A stretch of 14,069 bases of DNA. Origin: an uncultured Sphingomonadales bacterium (GTDB lineage: Bacteria; Pseudomonadota; Alphaproteobacteria; Sphingomonadales; Sphingomonadaceae). Position numbers and translations under genes: made by a program. Below the pieces are notes generated by a model. That model was not told where the DNA came from and did no database searches. It saw only the letters and a list, made by a program, of their open reading frames with translations. The stretch's first letter is position 1; every line of letters starts with the position of its first letter. The stretch lies in assembly GCA_903911985.1 (NCBI GenBank), contig CAIWFP010000396.1, forward strand, positions 1 through 14,069, in the 5' to 3' direction. Shown in pieces: positions 1-6,774 of the stretch.

Positions 1-413
1 AAAAAGTGCTGGCATAATTAATTAATTTCCTTGTCACTAGGGTTGATGGCCGGATTATAGTTATGGTCCGGATCGTGATTATAAACGCGCAGAGCGGCAA
101 AGTCCCGAAGTACAAGAGGGCACTCCGTTCCTAAATAAAAACAATGCGTTTCTTTTGGTGGCGTGTCGTGTCACGATGCACCCAAAATAACTTGGTTTTA
201 GGGCGTGGCAAGATAGGTGATGAACGAAGTCAGGGTATACTGGGGATAAAATTTCCTAGATAGCAGTCAAAGTGTTCACGAAAAGTTCCAAACACGGCGC
301 TTTCCCTTAGGTTAGAGCAAGTGCAAATATAAAAGTAAATCTGTGGAAATATTTTCATTGCTTGGCCATCTGGCAATTTTGACGATACTGAATGTTCAAG
401 CCCAAAACATCAG
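1..413. other. AT-rich non-coding end of mobile element
   Basis: This stretch is visibly richer in A and T than everything right of position 2000, which fits acquired DNA belonging to the integrated element. I see no convincing gene; the open stretches are short (for example a 23-codon frame from 63) and lack a good ribosome binding site. Local structure includes an AATT-rich run at 15-28 and a small perfect dyad TCGTG-T-CACGA at 166-176. It lies downstream of the integrase stop. It may hold a fragment of a cargo gene, or regulatory DNA, whose remainder is left of the window. Confidence 0.6.
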
Positions 414-1769
414 TTAGCTTGCAACTGTCACTGATTCGGTCAATTTATGCGGATCAACCCCCTCCCCTTTTCGCTTGCGCGGTGCCGGTTTGCCGCCCCG
501 GCTAGACGTAAACAACTCCACGTTGGACTTCTCGACAATACCCAGCCCCATGACCGCATTGCGCACAGTCTCGGCAACATAGGATTTGGACAGATGCGCG
601 TAATGCCGACGGGTAATCCGCTCATCGGCATGGCCCATCGCTTCCGCTATCACCGCCATCGGCACCCCTTGCAACGCCAACCGCGCGCCATAAGTGCGGC
701 GAAGGTCATGAAAACCCGTTGGCTCCAGCTTGGCAACATCGCACGCGGCAGCAAGACGTCTCGCCTGTTGAGACGCACCCCACTTAACCCCGTCGGGCCG
801 CGCGAATATGAATTTGCCTGCCTCCTTACCTGCTATCGCATCCGAAAAGAGCTGAACGCCCTCTTGTTCCAGATAGACCGCGCGCGATTTCCCAGCTTTG
901 GTTTCGCGCAGGATCACGGTGGCAGATTGCCGGTCGAAGTCCCGCACCTCCAGCCGGGCCAACTCGTCATAGCGCGCACCTGTCAGCAATGCCGCTTTCA
1001 CCATTGGCCGGAAATCGGCCCCACAAGCGTTCACAAGGCGGCGCGCCTCATCATCGGACAGATAGCGCAACTTTGCCGCCTCGGCCTTGGCAAAGGGCTT
1101 CACGCGCCGCCAAGCATCATCATTAGCCGCCTTGCCGTTGCGATAGGCCAGATTAAGCGCAGCCTTTAGGATCGTCAAAATGCGGTTGGCACTTGCTCGG
1201 CGACGGCGACGCGCGTCGTCATTGTCCGCCGTTGCCCTATAATTCTGTTCAGCCCCCTTGGCCGTCCGAAGGCGCGCGGGCGATTTTGCCAAGGCATGAT
1301 GCCAATCAGTGATGTTTTTTGGCGTAAGGGTGGAAACATCGTGTTTGCCCATTTCAGGGCGTATGATGGCCTCAATGCGGCGACGTGTGTTAGCTATGTC
1401 CTTGCCCGTATACGCAGCCAGATAGTCGTCCAAGGCCATTGAGACGGTATACGGGCCGGTGCTGCGCCCGCCGTTCCGTTCGATGTCGTCAAACCACTTA
1501 CGCGCCGCCTGTTGAGCCTGTTTGAAATTGAGGATCACCTGCCCGTCAGCATCCGCAACATCATCGGACTGGCCCAGTGTGGTTTCCTGATAATTTCCGG
1601 AGGCACCCGCGCGGCGATAGCGGGCAACCCATTTACCCACACGCTGGCCGCGATAATAGCCGAGGTGCTCCCCCTCGGTGAGCGTCATCCAATAAGGCTT
1701 TTTCCTTGTCGCCAACCGCAACCGCTTTTCCCGGTTCCGCAGGTCAGTATTTTCCACCACGCGCGCCAT
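414..1769 (-). CDS. Tyrosine recombinase (phage/island integrase)
   Basis: A 451-residue site-specific recombinase that would integrate and excise the element by strand exchange at a tRNA-Glu attachment site. The catalytic set of the family is visible: R266 in LLTGARYDEL, K291 in the beta-hairpin ETKAGKS, H354 and R357 in FHDLRRTYG, H380 in AMGHADERI, and nucleophile Y390 in RRHYAHL. Residues about 1-100 form a basic N-terminal region (likely arm-DNA binding), about 105-230 the helical core-binding domain, and 235-405 the catalytic domain. A basic tail of about 45 residues follows. The start at 1769 has a good AAGGGTGA Shine-Dalgarno. The gene starts about 165 bp from the tRNA-Glu fragment and reads away from it, as expected for an integrase near one att end. 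The family call is firm; the element type (prophage, ICE or genomic island) cannot be told from this window. Confidence 0.95.
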   Translation of the reverse strand: MARVVENTDLRNREKRLRLATRKKPYWMTLTEGEHLGYYRGQRVGKWVARYRRAGASGNYQETTLGQSDDVADADGQVILNFKQAQQAARKWFDDIERNGGRSTGPYTVSMALDDYLAAYTGKDIANTRRRIEAIIRPEMGKHDVSTLTPKNITDWHHALAKSPARLRTAKGAEQNYRATADNDDARRRRRASANRILTILKAALNLAYRNGKAANDDAWRRVKPFAKAEAAKLRYLSDDEARRLVNACGADFRPMVKAALLTGARYDELARLEVRDFDRQSATVILRETKAGKSRAVYLEQEGVQLFSDAIAGKEAGKFIFARPDGVKWGASQQARRLAAACDVAKLEPTGFHDLRRTYGARLALQGVPMAVIAEAMGHADERITRRHYAHLSKSYVAETVRNAVMGLGIVEKSNVELFTSSRGGKPAPRKRKGEGVDPHKLTESVTVAS

Positions 1770-1784
1770 GCGATCACCCTTTCG

Positions 1785-1834
1785 CTTTTCCCCAAAACTT
1801 CCCCAATAGATCCCTAATATCCATTGGGGAAAAG
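1785..1834. repeat. 11-bp inverted repeat plus direct copy near integrase start
   Basis: CTTTTCCCCAA at 1785-1795 is matched perfectly in reverse complement by TTGGGGAAAAG at 1824-1834. A second direct copy of the core TTCCCCAA lies at 1799-1806. Three copies of one 8-mer lie between the integrase start codon and the tRNA-Glu fragment. That is the usual place for integrase arm-type or excisionase sites, or for an operator controlling the integrase gene. The function is inferred from position only. Confidence 0.6.
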
Positions 1835-1861
1835 GCAGAAACGTTGAGACACACGATAGCA

Positions 1862-1925
1862 GAGAAATGGCATAAATGCTATAGTTTCAGGGCATTTCTC
1901 ACTGTTTCCAGAAAGCCCAGAAACC
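1862..1925. repeat. Further att-proximal repeats
   Basis: An 8-bp inverted repeat GAGAAATG (1862-1869) / CATTTCTC (1893-1900) is followed by a near-perfect tandem duplication, CCAGAAAGC (1908-1916) and CCAGAAACC (1917-1925). It ends 10 bp before the tRNA-Glu homology begins. The density of short repeats next to the presumed crossover region is consistent with recombinase or host-factor binding sites. No experimental support is implied. Confidence 0.45.
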
Positions 1926-1934
1926 CGTATGTAT

Positions 1935-1983
1935 CAGCCCTCTCACGGCTGAAACACGAGTTCGATTCTCGTAGGGGTCACCA
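1935..1983 (+). other. 3' fragment of tRNA-Glu(CTC): attachment site (attR/attL)
   Basis: This reads as the 3' part of a tRNA. The anticodon stem CAGCC/GGCTG (1935-1939 with 1947-1951) encloses the 7-nt loop CTCTCAC with anticodon CTC at 1942-1944, which decodes Glu. A 4-nt variable region AAAC follows, then the T arm ACGAG-TTCGATT-CTCGT (1956-1972), 3' acceptor strand AGGGGTC (1973-1979), discriminator A and encoded CCA (1981-1983). No partner acceptor strand GACCCCT or D arm exists in the 45 bp upstream, so it is not a functional tRNA. It is best read as the attachment-site duplicate left by integration into the 3' end of a tRNA-Glu gene. It marks the boundary between element (left) and ancestral chromosome (right). 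Confidence 0.85.
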
Positions 1984-2118
1984 TATACTGGCGCTGGATT
2001 TGGGCTCCGGCGGTATCGCACGCCTGCCCGCCACCGCGATGAACCATTCAGATATATTTGCGCCGCGCCACATATTCGCGTTGCCGCCGCAAGGTGATTA
2101 TCGGCATAGCATCAGCCC

Positions 2119-3057
2119 ATGCGACTCGTCACCGATCATGAACAGGTTCGGCAGATTGCCACCTCCGATTCCTTTGGCGCCTATTCCATGGCGGATAGCT
2201 ACAGGGAGCTGGGCGAAAGGCTCGGCCACGATCTGGGGCCCAGCATTGCCCTGCTGGAACAACTGCCCACCTTCATGGACGGAGAGGCGCACCGGCTGGG
2301 TCGCAAAACGCAGGCGATGCGCAGCGCCAAGTTCAAACAGGCGCAGCTCGATGCCGCACAGGCGTTTTTGGACAATTTTGCCGCCACCACTTTGAGCAAC
2401 ACCGCAAGCTTTGATCTGCTCACCGATTTTGGCAGCCCCCTGTTTCGCGCCCTCAGCGCCGCGATGATTCCGGCGGAATGGCGCGAGGAGGGCTGGCTCG
2501 ATCTGATCGATGCCGTGCCACTGCTGTTCTCGCCCTCCACCCCGTTGAAGCGCCGCTTTGAAATCAACCGCGGCCTGGCTGAACTAGGCGCGAAATTTGG
2601 CCCGGAAAGCTGGGAGGAAATCATGCTGCTGGTGCTGGGAAACCGGCCCCTGTCGGGCAGTCTCGCCATGTCGCTGCACGATATCCTGTTCCGCCACCCC
2701 GGGCAGGCGCTCAACACAATGGAATGGCCCGCCTACTTCACCCAAAGCGCGCTGCATTTTTTCGACCGGATAGCCCTGCGTCCCGTGACAATCGGCGATC
2801 TGACCTTTGAGCCCGGCGAGCGGGTTCGCTGCAATATCCACGCGCCGGAATGGACCAGCCAGCAACGCCAGGGCACCATGTTCGGCGTGGGGGCGCATTT
2901 GTGCCTCGGCCGGCCCCTTTCCGAGCTGGTGTGGGCCATGACGACCAGCATGTTCTCCGCGCAGGATTGCCGGCTTGCCGTCACTCCGCTGCTTTACCGG
3001 CAGGATTGCGAACCCTTTCACCTGCCCATCAGCTGCCCGGTTACGGTGCTGGCATGA
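2119..3057 (+). CDS. Degenerate, shortened cytochrome P450-like protein
   Basis: A 312-residue P450-family protein; bacterial P450s are usually near 400. The heme-thiolate loop FGVGAHLCLG is intact at 255-264 with Cys262 as the expected axial ligand. The K-helix/beta region is recognisable as DRIALRPVTIG (from 216), and an HxxxR C-helix motif follows FMDGEA (52-57). The I-helix region reads LGNRPL (173-178) where active enzymes have (A/G)Gx(D/E)T, so the acid-alcohol pair is absent. The K-helix ExxR is replaced by a PAYF-like segment, and the stretch between NIH and the heme loop is about 20 residues short. The protein begins abruptly at the VTDHEQV motif, so its N-terminus is short too. No good Shine-Dalgarno precedes 2119, so the start is uncertain. 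Its stop overlaps the next start (ATGA). It may be a P450 with altered chemistry, a binding or recruitment protein, or an early pseudogene. Confidence 0.8.
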   Translation: MRLVTDHEQVRQIATSDSFGAYSMADSYRELGERLGHDLGPSIALLEQLPTFMDGEAHRLGRKTQAMRSAKFKQAQLDAAQAFLDNFAATTLSNTASFDLLTDFGSPLFRALSAAMIPAEWREEGWLDLIDAVPLLFSPSTPLKRRFEINRGLAELGAKFGPESWEEIMLLVLGNRPLSGSLAMSLHDILFRHPGQALNTMEWPAYFTQSALHFFDRIALRPVTIGDLTFEPGERVRCNIHAPEWTSQQRQGTMFGVGAHLCLGRPLSELVWAMTTSMFSAQDCRLAVTPLLYRQDCEPFHLPISCPVTVLA

Positions 3058-4046
3058 CGCTGGATGCGGATGATCAGGCACCCCACGCCGCCGCAAGCGT
3101 GGTCGAAGCGATGCGGTTCGACCACGAGCGCAAACATTCCCTGAATGATCTGGCCGAATTTGCCGCGTTCGATTCGACAAAGCCAGTGGATACGCTGCTG
3201 GCATTCCGGATGGCGGATAGCATGGTGACCCACGGCCATCCCAAAACACAGCCTCTGCTCGATGCGCTCGCAAAAATCACCCATAGTGATGTGGCAAGCT
3301 ACATCGCGGGCCTTGAGCGATGCCATGCGGAGATAACCCGGCGCTTTAAACTGAGCGCCGTCGACCGGCAATTTTTGCGTGCGGCCTATCACCCGCGCGG
3401 GCATATCCTCTTAAAGAAAAGTCGCCCTACCAATAACTTATTGGTCCTGTTTTCGACAATGTATAATAATTTTTACATGTCGAACGCGGTAATTCTCACC
3501 ATGATGCAGGAGCTGGATTGCCATATTTTGTATCTCAAGGATTCAACTATTGGGAATTACCACCTTGGCGTCCATGGCTTTGCCGCGGATTTCCCCGGCA
3601 TTGCGACTAAAATACAAGAGGTTGCGGCGCAGGTTAACGCCAGCAAGATATTCTTTTCGGGCTTTTCAAGCGGTGGTTACGCGGCAATGCTAACCTCGCT
3701 ACAAATCCCCAGCGCGGGCTATCTCGGTTTCTCGCAGGATATTGATCTCAGCCCCGAATCCACCCAGGAACCCAACCGCTACTTCACACCGGAAGTGCGG
3801 GCGTGGCTGGATCCGCGCTGGCTACTGGATTTGCGCAAGGAACTGGAAAAGTCAGACCCTGGCGTACCCCGCTGGCTCTATTACGGCGGGAAAATGCCCC
3901 GGGACAAAGGCCACGCCCTTCATCTTGAGGGAGTGGCCGGAATCGAGGTGGTTTGCCTGCCGGATTCGCGGCACGAAACAGTGCTGGACCTGATGGCCGC
4001 CGGCGAGTTTCTGGATTTGTTCAGGCGCCTGCTTGCGGAGGGATAA
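3054..4046 (+). CDS. Alpha/beta hydrolase-like protein, coupled to P450-like gene
   Basis: A 330-residue protein. I place the start at ATG 3054, which overlaps the P450 stop as ATGA, the classic sign of translational coupling; a longer in-frame reading from 2850 lies inside the P450 gene. Residues about 1-115 form a helical N-terminal region I do not recognise. From about 120 an alpha/beta hydrolase fold is visible, with strands LLVLFST and KIFFSG and the nucleophile elbow GFSSG (203-207, Ser205). Candidate acid D284 lies in MPRDKGHA and candidate histidine H307 in PDSRHETV. A serine esterase, thioesterase or acyltransferase is plausible, and the carrier protein next door makes an acyl-thioester substrate attractive. 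No signal peptide is seen, so it is probably cytoplasmic. The part around 3410-3490 is noticeably AT-rich compared with its surroundings. The exact substrate is unknown. Confidence 0.75.
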   Translation: MTLDADDQAPHAAASVVEAMRFDHERKHSLNDLAEFAAFDSTKPVDTLLAFRMADSMVTHGHPKTQPLLDALAKITHSDVASYIAGLERCHAEITRRFKLSAVDRQFLRAAYHPRGHILLKKSRPTNNLLVLFSTMYNNFYMSNAVILTMMQELDCHILYLKDSTIGNYHLGVHGFAADFPGIATKIQEVAAQVNASKIFFSGFSSGGYAAMLTSLQIPSAGYLGFSQDIDLSPESTQEPNRYFTPEVRAWLDPRWLLDLRKELEKSDPGVPRWLYYGGKMPRDKGHALHLEGVAGIEVVCLPDSRHETVLDLMAAGEFLDLFRRLLAEG

Positions 4047-4272
4047 GCGCCGCCAGCCCGACCAAAGTTGTGTCGGTACCAACCTGCTCGACGGCGATTT
4101 CCACACCTGTCCGCTCGTCAATGAGCATCAGCAATTCCAGCACAGACAGGCTGTCGAGCCCAATCTGCTGGAGCGTGGCGACCGCCGGATCAAACCGGCT
4201 TTCGAGCGGCTGGCCGATTTCCTCCAGCAAGCTACGTATGAAATCGAGGTTGGCGGCTTGATGCGTATCCAT
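4021..4272 (-). CDS. Stand-alone acyl/peptidyl carrier protein
   Basis: An 83-residue four-helix carrier protein. The phosphopantetheine attachment motif is GLDSLSVLELL, with Ser41 in D40-S41-L42 as the expected modification site. The family tethers acyl or aminoacyl groups as thioesters for biosynthetic enzymes in the cytoplasm. I chose the ATG at 4272 because it gives the usual carrier-protein length. An in-frame GTG at 4344 would add 24 residues and cannot be excluded. It is not in a fatty-acid (fab) cluster, so it is probably a specialised carrier. Its 3' end overlaps the 3' end of the hydrolase gene by 26 bp on the opposite strand, and the c-di-GMP gene lies 124 bp upstream on the same strand. 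Partnership with the P450-like and hydrolase proteins is inferred from position. Confidence 0.85.
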   Translation of the reverse strand: MDTHQAANLDFIRSLLEEIGQPLESRFDPAVATLQQIGLDSLSVLELLMLIDERTGVEIAVEQVGTDTTLVGLAALIPPQAGA

Positions 4273-4396
4273 GGCAAGGGTTAGTAAGGCCACTTGCCGC
4301 CAAAGGCAACACGCAGCCTTGCCCACCACGACCAGCATTCGCACTGGGCGTAATGCCTCGCTGATGGGGAAGAGCCACCCGCCCCGTCGGCGCCGC

Positions 4397-6532
4397 TCAC
4401 GATGCCCGGCGCAACTCCACCACGCGCGGCGCGCCCAGAAACTCCATCGGCCGGGGTGATGGCTTGCCGATCAGATAGCCCTGCCCCTGCGTGCAGCCCA
4501 GCGCGGTCACCATATCCAGCTGATCCTCGCTCTCCACCCCTTCGGCGGTGGTGATCATGCCCAGCTGATTGGCCAGCGCGGTAACGGCCGAAATGATGGC
4601 GATTGACGACTGCTTGCCCGGCAGACCCACGGTGAAGCTGCGATCGATCTTGATCTTGTCGAAGGGAAACCGCTGAAGATAGGCGAGGCTGGCAAAGCCG
4701 GTGCCGAAATCATCGAGCGCGAGGCGCACTCCCAGATCGCGCAGCTGGCGCAGGGTCTGGAAGACCAGCGGCTGGTCATCCATCAGCACGCTCTCGGTTA
4801 CCTCGATCTCCAGCCGATGGGCCGGGATGCGGTTGGCCGAAAGGGCGCGCACCACCGTGCTCACCAGCCCCGGCGTGCGGAACTGCACCGCCGAAACATT
4901 GACGGCGATGCTGATCTCGTCCGGCAGCGTGGCGGCAACCCTGCAGGCCTCCTCCAGTATCCATTCGCCCATCGGGATGATGAGGCCAATCTCCTCGGCC
5001 AGCGCGATAAAGTCGGTGGGGGCCACCAATCCGCGCGTCGGGTGGCGCCAGCGCATCAGCGCCTCGAAGCCGGTGATGCGCCGGTCGCACAGGCTGAGCA
5101 GCGGCTGAAACCAGGCTTCGAGCTCGTTTCGGCCCAATGCCTCGCGCAGGTCGCATTCCAGTTCGCGGCGGGCCAGAACCTCCACCTGCATGGCGGGGTC
5201 GAATCGGCGCCAGATGCCCCTGCCCTCGGCCTGCGCGCGGCACAGGGCAATTTCGGCATTGCGCAACACGGCGCCCGCGTCATCGGCATCCTCGGGGTAA
5301 ACGGCAATACCCACGCTGGCGCCCAGATGCACGGTCTGCCCGGCAAGGCTGAACGGCTCGGACAATAGCTGGGTAATGCGCGTGGCGATGGACTGCGCGG
5401 CCCTATCGGCCTGAGCGCCCTGAACCAGCACGGCGAATTCGTCGCCCCCGAGTCTTGCCGCCAGATCCTCCGCGCGCAACACGCTTTTCAGGCGGCTGGC
5501 CACTTCGCGCAGCAGCGTATCGCCCGCCGTATGGCCCAGCGAGTCATTCACGCTTTTGAACCGGTCGATATCAATGGCCAGCATCGCCACCTTCCCAGAA
5601 TTCGGGCCAGAATTTGCGCCAGAATTTGGGCCGCTATTGCCCGCCGCCAGCGCGCCATCAAGCCGCTCGCGAAACAGCGAGCGGTTGGGCAGGCCGGTCA
5701 GGCTGTCGTAATGGGCCAGCTGTTCGATCCGGGCATGGGCGTGGCGCGCCTCGGTGATATCCTCGCCGATATCGATGAACATTGGCCTGTCGCCCGGCAC
5801 ATCCAGCGGCACCCGCACAAATCGCAAAAGACGCTCGGCGCCGTCGCTGGGGCGGTGAAAGGAAAATTCACATTCGGTGGATGGCGGCGCCGCGTTCAGC
5901 AGGCGGTCGGCCTCGGCCAGATCGCGCACGCCCTCGGCCCGCAACGCCGCATTCACCGGCTGGCCGACCAATTGCTCGGCGGCGACGCCCAGCACCTTCG
6001 CGCCCGCATTGTTCAGCAGGCGGAAGCCACCACCGTTCACCTCGCGAACCGCGACCAGCGAGGGTGATCGCTCGATCAGCGCCTCGGCAATGGCACGGTT
6101 GCGCGAGGCCTCCAGCGCATGATCCACCACGATATGGCGCCACAATTCCGCCGCCGGGCAAATGCCGGAATAGTGGCCGTCTTTCACCAGAACCACGCCG
6201 CCCAGTCCGCCGGTGTCGCCCAATTTTTGCGAAATGCCAGCGAGATCATCCAGACTTGCATCGGACTCCATTACCCACGGGTCCGCGGCCATCAGCATGC
6301 CGACAGGCCTGCGCGCGAACACCGCGTGGCCATATTGCCCCGCCAGCGCCAGCAGGAAGCCATGGCGCTCGATCTGGCCGATGGGGCGCCCCTCGTCATC
6401 CACCACCGCGATGAGCGGCAGGCTCGGCTCGCCCTCGAAGATACGCAGTGCATCGCCAGCGGTATCGCTCTCCCGAAGCGGGCGCGGCGTCATCGCCAGA
6501 TCACGAAGCGCCGTGGCGCGTGGTTGCGGCAT
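4397..6532 (-). CDS. CBS-PAS-GGDEF-EAL cyclic-di-GMP turnover protein
   Basis: A 711-residue cytoplasmic protein that should make and/or degrade c-di-GMP. Order of domains: a CBS-pair-like region (about 14-135), a PAS-like domain (about 151-262), GGDEF (about 270-440) and EAL (about 455-700). GGDEF 362-366 is intact, with an RxxD inhibitory site (R353-D356) five residues upstream, as in product-inhibited diguanylate cyclases. EAL 490-492 is intact, as are NVS (545), EVTE (577-580), DDFGTG (607-612), KIKID (626-630) and AEGVE (663-667), so phosphodiesterase activity is also expected. There is no transmembrane segment. An Asn-Ser-Gly repeat insertion lies at about 299-313. The start at 6532 is preceded by AGGTG six bases upstream. 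It is divergent from phoR. Which activity dominates cannot be read from sequence. Confidence 0.95.
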   Translation of the reverse strand: MPQPRATALRDLAMTPRPLRESDTAGDALRIFEGEPSLPLIAVVDDEGRPIGQIERHGFLLALAGQYGHAVFARRPVGMLMAADPWVMESDASLDDLAGISQKLGDTGGLGGVVLVKDGHYSGICPAAELWRHIVVDHALEASRNRAIAEALIERSPSLVAVREVNGGGFRLLNNAGAKVLGVAAEQLVGQPVNAALRAEGVRDLAEADRLLNAAPPSTECEFSFHRPSDGAERLLRFVRVPLDVPGDRPMFIDIGEDITEARHAHARIEQLAHYDSLTGLPNRSLFRERLDGALAAGNSGPNSGANSGPNSGKVAMLAIDIDRFKSVNDSLGHTAGDTLLREVASRLKSVLRAEDLAARLGGDEFAVLVQGAQADRAAQSIATRITQLLSEPFSLAGQTVHLGASVGIAVYPEDADDAGAVLRNAEIALCRAQAEGRGIWRRFDPAMQVEVLARRELECDLREALGRNELEAWFQPLLSLCDRRITGFEALMRWRHPTRGLVAPTDFIALAEEIGLIIPMGEWILEEACRVAATLPDEISIAVNVSAVQFRTPGLVSTVVRALSANRIPAHRLEIEVTESVLMDDQPLVFQTLRQLRDLGVRLALDDFGTGFASLAYLQRFPFDKIKIDRSFTVGLPGKQSSIAIISAVTALANQLGMITTAEGVESEDQLDMVTALGCTQGQGYLIGKPSPRPMEFLGAPRVVELRRAS
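5595..5642 (-). repeat. 12-bp in-frame tandem repeat in GGDEF domain
   Basis: On the plus strand the units are CCAGAATTCGGG, CCAGAATTTGCG, CCAGAATTTGGG and a degenerate fourth, CCGCTATTGCCC. They encode the run of Asn-Ser-Gly-Pro/Ala tetrapeptides between GALAAG and KVAMLAID, in the loop before the first central beta-strand of the GGDEF domain. The unit length keeps the frame, so copy number could vary without breaking the gene. Confidence 0.85.
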
Positions 6533-6774
6533 AATTCACCTGAACAGGGTTACATACCGCAACCTAGCGCCAGAGGCGTTCAGATTTATCCGAAGGAAAA
6601 TGGCGGAAAAATAGGTATAACCATCCAGTTTTCAGGCAAAAGCCCAAGGTTTTTCGGCAATCATGGGCTGGCGCGCTGTAACATTACTGGCATAGTTTGG
6701 CGTCAGAGCCGAAAGACACCCAACCCCTATCCCGCCCGCGGCTTGCGCCGCATCCACCGCAAGGTCGCCACCAC
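6533..6774. promoter_or_regulatory. Divergent intergenic region with candidate Pho box
   Basis: This 242-bp region separates the divergent c-di-GMP gene and phoR and must hold both promoters. At 6676-6693 the sequence CTGTAACATTACTGGCAT matches the Pho box consensus CTGTCATAWAWCTGTCAY at 14 of 18 positions by eye, which would suit PhoB autoregulation of phoR. I see no strong -10 element next to it. AAGG at 6761-6764 is a plausible ribosome binding site for phoR. Confidence 0.45.

Noticed and set aside
1908..1983. A complete tRNA-Glu gene ending at the CCA at 1983
   Set aside because: No 5' acceptor strand GACCCCT and no D arm precede the anticodon stem; only the 3' part is present.
1706..2395. 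Plus-strand open frame crossing the integrase start, tRNA fragment and P450 start
   Set aside because: It spans unrelated features and matches no protein family; only the short part from 2039 is kept as a possible lost P450 N-terminus.
2850..3053. Longer hydrolase start at 2850
   Set aside because: It would overlap the P450-like gene, including its heme loop, by 200 bp; the ATGA start at 3054 is the natural one.
4345..4396. Terminator or promoter between the c-di-GMP gene and the carrier-protein gene
   Set aside because: No hairpin with T run and no convincing -35/-10 pair could be seen; co-transcription remains open.
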